Below, in pieces: positions 62,755 through 64,000 of a stretch of DNA of 64,000 bases. Origin of the DNA: Sulfurimicrobium lacus (lineage in GTDB: Bacteria > Pseudomonadota > Gammaproteobacteria > Burkholderiales > Sulfuricellaceae); contig NZ_AP022853.1 of the NCBI RefSeq assembly GCF_011764585.1, positions 1,595,501-1,659,500 of the forward strand, in the 5' to 3' direction. A program made the position numbers and the translations under genes. Below the pieces are notes generated by a model. The model worked only from the letters and a program-made list of their open reading frames with translations. It ran no database searches and was not told where the DNA came from. Numbering within the stretch: the stretch's first letter is position 1; each line of letters opens with the position of its first letter.

Positions 62755-64000
62755 ATGGAAAATTCCCTGGTTCAGCTTCACGGACATGGTCAAAGCTACT
62801 GGATCGATGACCTGACGCGGAACATGCTGCGAACGGGGGAGTTGCAGCGCCAGGTCGAGGAACAAAACTTGTGCGGCGTCACTTCAAATCCATCGATTTT
62901 CGGCAAGGCCATTGCACAGGGACGCGAGTATGAAGAGCAGATCCGGCACGCAACGGAAGCGGGATGCTCAGTCAATGAGACATACGAGCAAATTGTTACT
63001 GCCGACGTACGAGCAGCCTGCGATATCCTGCTTCCTGTTTTCGAGCGAACCGCCGGAGCCGACGGCTTTGTCAGCCTGGAAGTCTCCCCGCATCTCGCCC
63101 ACGACACGCAGGGTTCCATTCAGGAGGCGCGTCGCCTGCATGCCATGGTCGCCCGGCCCAATCTGCTCATCAAGATTCCCGGAACGGCGGCTGGGGTTCC
63201 GGCTGTCGAGCAACTGGTGTTCGAGGGGGTCAATGTGAACATCACGCTGCTGTTCGCGGTAGAAAATTACGAAGCCGTGGCCCTGGCCTATCTGCGTGCC
63301 CTGAAACGCCGTCTGGAGGCTGGATTGACGCTCGACACGGTGGCTTCGGTAGCGAGCTTCTTCTTGAGCCGCATCGACATGCTGGTCGATCAGTTGCTGG
63401 CTCAGCGCATCCTGGCGGCAGATGCGCGCCGCACTGAAACGGGCCCGGCCTGCCTGCTCGGCAAGGCCGCGATCGCCAATGCCAAATTCGCCTACCAGAG
63501 CTTCAGGCGGATAGTCGATAGCGACGAGTGGAAGGCGTTGGCAAGCAATGGCGCGCGGCCGCAACGCATGCTCTGGGCGAGCACCAGCACGAAAAATCCC
63601 GCCTACCGCGATGTGATGTACGTGGAACCCCTGATCGGCCTCTACACGGTCAACACCATGCCGGAGGAAACCATCGCCGCTTTTCTCGATCACGGCAAGG
63701 TGGCCGACACGGTGGAAATCGGTGTCGATGAAGCCAGGCAGGTGCTGCGCAATATCGAAATGTCCGGGATTTCTTTCCGCCAGGTGACCCAGCAACTGGA
63801 AAATGAAGGGGTGCAGAAATTCATCGATGCCTACGATGGGCTGCTGCAGACGCTTGCCGGCAAGCGGGAAAAATATCTCCATGCCCAGGGCAGCGCGCCG
63901 CTCGAAGAGATGGCACGCAAGCTGCGCCGCCTGGTGATCCGCATGACCACGCAGGCCGGTTCGGGGCACCCCACTTCCTGCTTGTCCTGCGCCGATATCG
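62755..64000 (+). CDS. Transaldolase-transketolase fusion protein (3' end off window)
   Basis: Open without a stop from the ATG at 62755 (perfect AAGGAGGT 4-5 bases upstream) to the window edge, 415 codons. Residues 1-360 are a transaldolase of the actinobacterial/cyanobacterial type: YWIDDLTRNMLRTGEL, GVTSNPSIFGKAIAQGREY, FVSLEVSPHLAHDT, LLIKIPGTAAGVPA (Schiff-base lysine about 140), VNVNITLLFAVENYEAVA, and MLWASTSTKNPAYRDVMYVE. From about residue 386 a transketolase N-terminus begins: ARKLRRLVIRMTTQAGSGHP, followed by TSCLSCADI, as in thiamine-diphosphate-binding domains. Both are enzymes of the non-oxidative pentose-phosphate pathway. The full domain extent is beyond the window. Confidence 0.85.
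   Translation, partial: MENSLVQLHGHGQSYWIDDLTRNMLRTGELQRQVEEQNLCGVTSNPSIFGKAIAQGREYEEQIRHATEAGCSVNETYEQIVTADVRAACDILLPVFERTAGADGFVSLEVSPHLAHDTQGSIQEARRLHAMVARPNLLIKIPGTAAGVPAVEQLVFEGVNVNITLLFAVENYEAVALAYLRALKRRLEAGLTLDTVASVASFFLSRIDMLVDQLLAQRILAADARRTETGPACLLGKAAIANAKFAYQSFRRIVDSDEWKALASNGARPQRMLWASTSTKNPAYRDVMYVEPLIGLYTVNTMPEETIAAFLDHGKVADTVEIGVDEARQVLRNIEMSGISFRQVTQQLENEGVQKFIDAYDGLLQTLAGKREKYLHAQGSAPLEEMARKLRRLVIRMTTQAGSGHPTSCLSCADI

Overview
The window comes from a motile, Gram-negative betaproteobacterium. Evidence: a Nitrosomonadales/Rhodocyclales-type gene order (pyrG-kdsA-eno-ftsB; the mltD, gloB, methyltransferase, rnhA, dnaQ block), a full ISC iron-sulfur operon, a PEP-CTERM exoprotein, and an octaheme cytochrome c of the tetrathionate-reductase family next to a b-type cytochrome. 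A sulfur-cycling or otherwise respiratory lineage (Sulfuricella/Gallionellales-like) is my best guess, but the genus is inference. No rRNA, tRNA, CRISPR array, prophage or intact insertion sequence was seen.

Layout. 1-1.6 kb: a periplasmic thioredoxin-fold protein cut by the window edge, and a PEP-CTERM protein. 1.8-4.75 kb: a minus-strand operon of DUF302 protein, membrane-anchored octaheme cytochrome c and cytochrome b, closed by a terminator. 5.1-8.2 kb: a minus-strand group (DUF4166, DUF2269, NAD(P)-binding epimerase-like protein) and an AraC-type membrane regulator. 8.2-9.9 kb: suhB and trmJ, divergent. 9.9-17.7 kb: cysE and the ISC operon (iscR, two tandem cysteine desulfurases, iscU, iscA, hscB, hscA, fdx, iscX). 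IscR-type boxes overlap the -35 of both the cysE and iscR promoters.

17.7-39.8 kb is a flagellar region: flhB-flhA-flhF-flhG-fliA-motC-motD (plus), flgN-flgM and flgA (minus), a diguanylate cyclase, then flgBCDEFGHIJKL (plus). Promoter signals can be read directly: a sigma-54 site before flgB and sigma-28 (FliA) sites before flgM and flgK. This suggests RpoN-driven middle genes and FliA-driven late genes. 39.8-46.2 kb: fabI, divergent from the yejABEF peptide importer. 46.2-54 kb: mltD, gloB (minus); a methyltransferase, rnhA, dnaQ (plus); then a lone periplasmic binding protein translationally coupled to a membrane GGDEF-EAL protein. 54-56.3 kb: a pair of oppositely oriented REP-like palindromes and feoAB. 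56.3-60.6 kb: pyrG-kdsA-eno-ftsB. 60.6-61.8 kb: a YchJ-like protein, a thioredoxin and a cold-shock protein. 61.8-62.75 kb is mostly non-coding but holds a candidate 36-residue membrane peptide gene. From 62,755 to the edge runs a transaldolase domain fused in frame to the start of a transketolase domain.

Recurring features: ATCAGC/GTCAGC-type palindromes lie between co-directional genes of the isc and mot operons and after flgL. Many genes are translationally coupled through ATGA or GTGA overlaps, and TTG/GTG starts are common. The most interesting items are the transaldolase-transketolase fusion, the IscR boxes at cysE and iscR, the anchored octaheme cytochrome operon, the binding-protein/GGDEF-EAL pair and the small membrane ORF.
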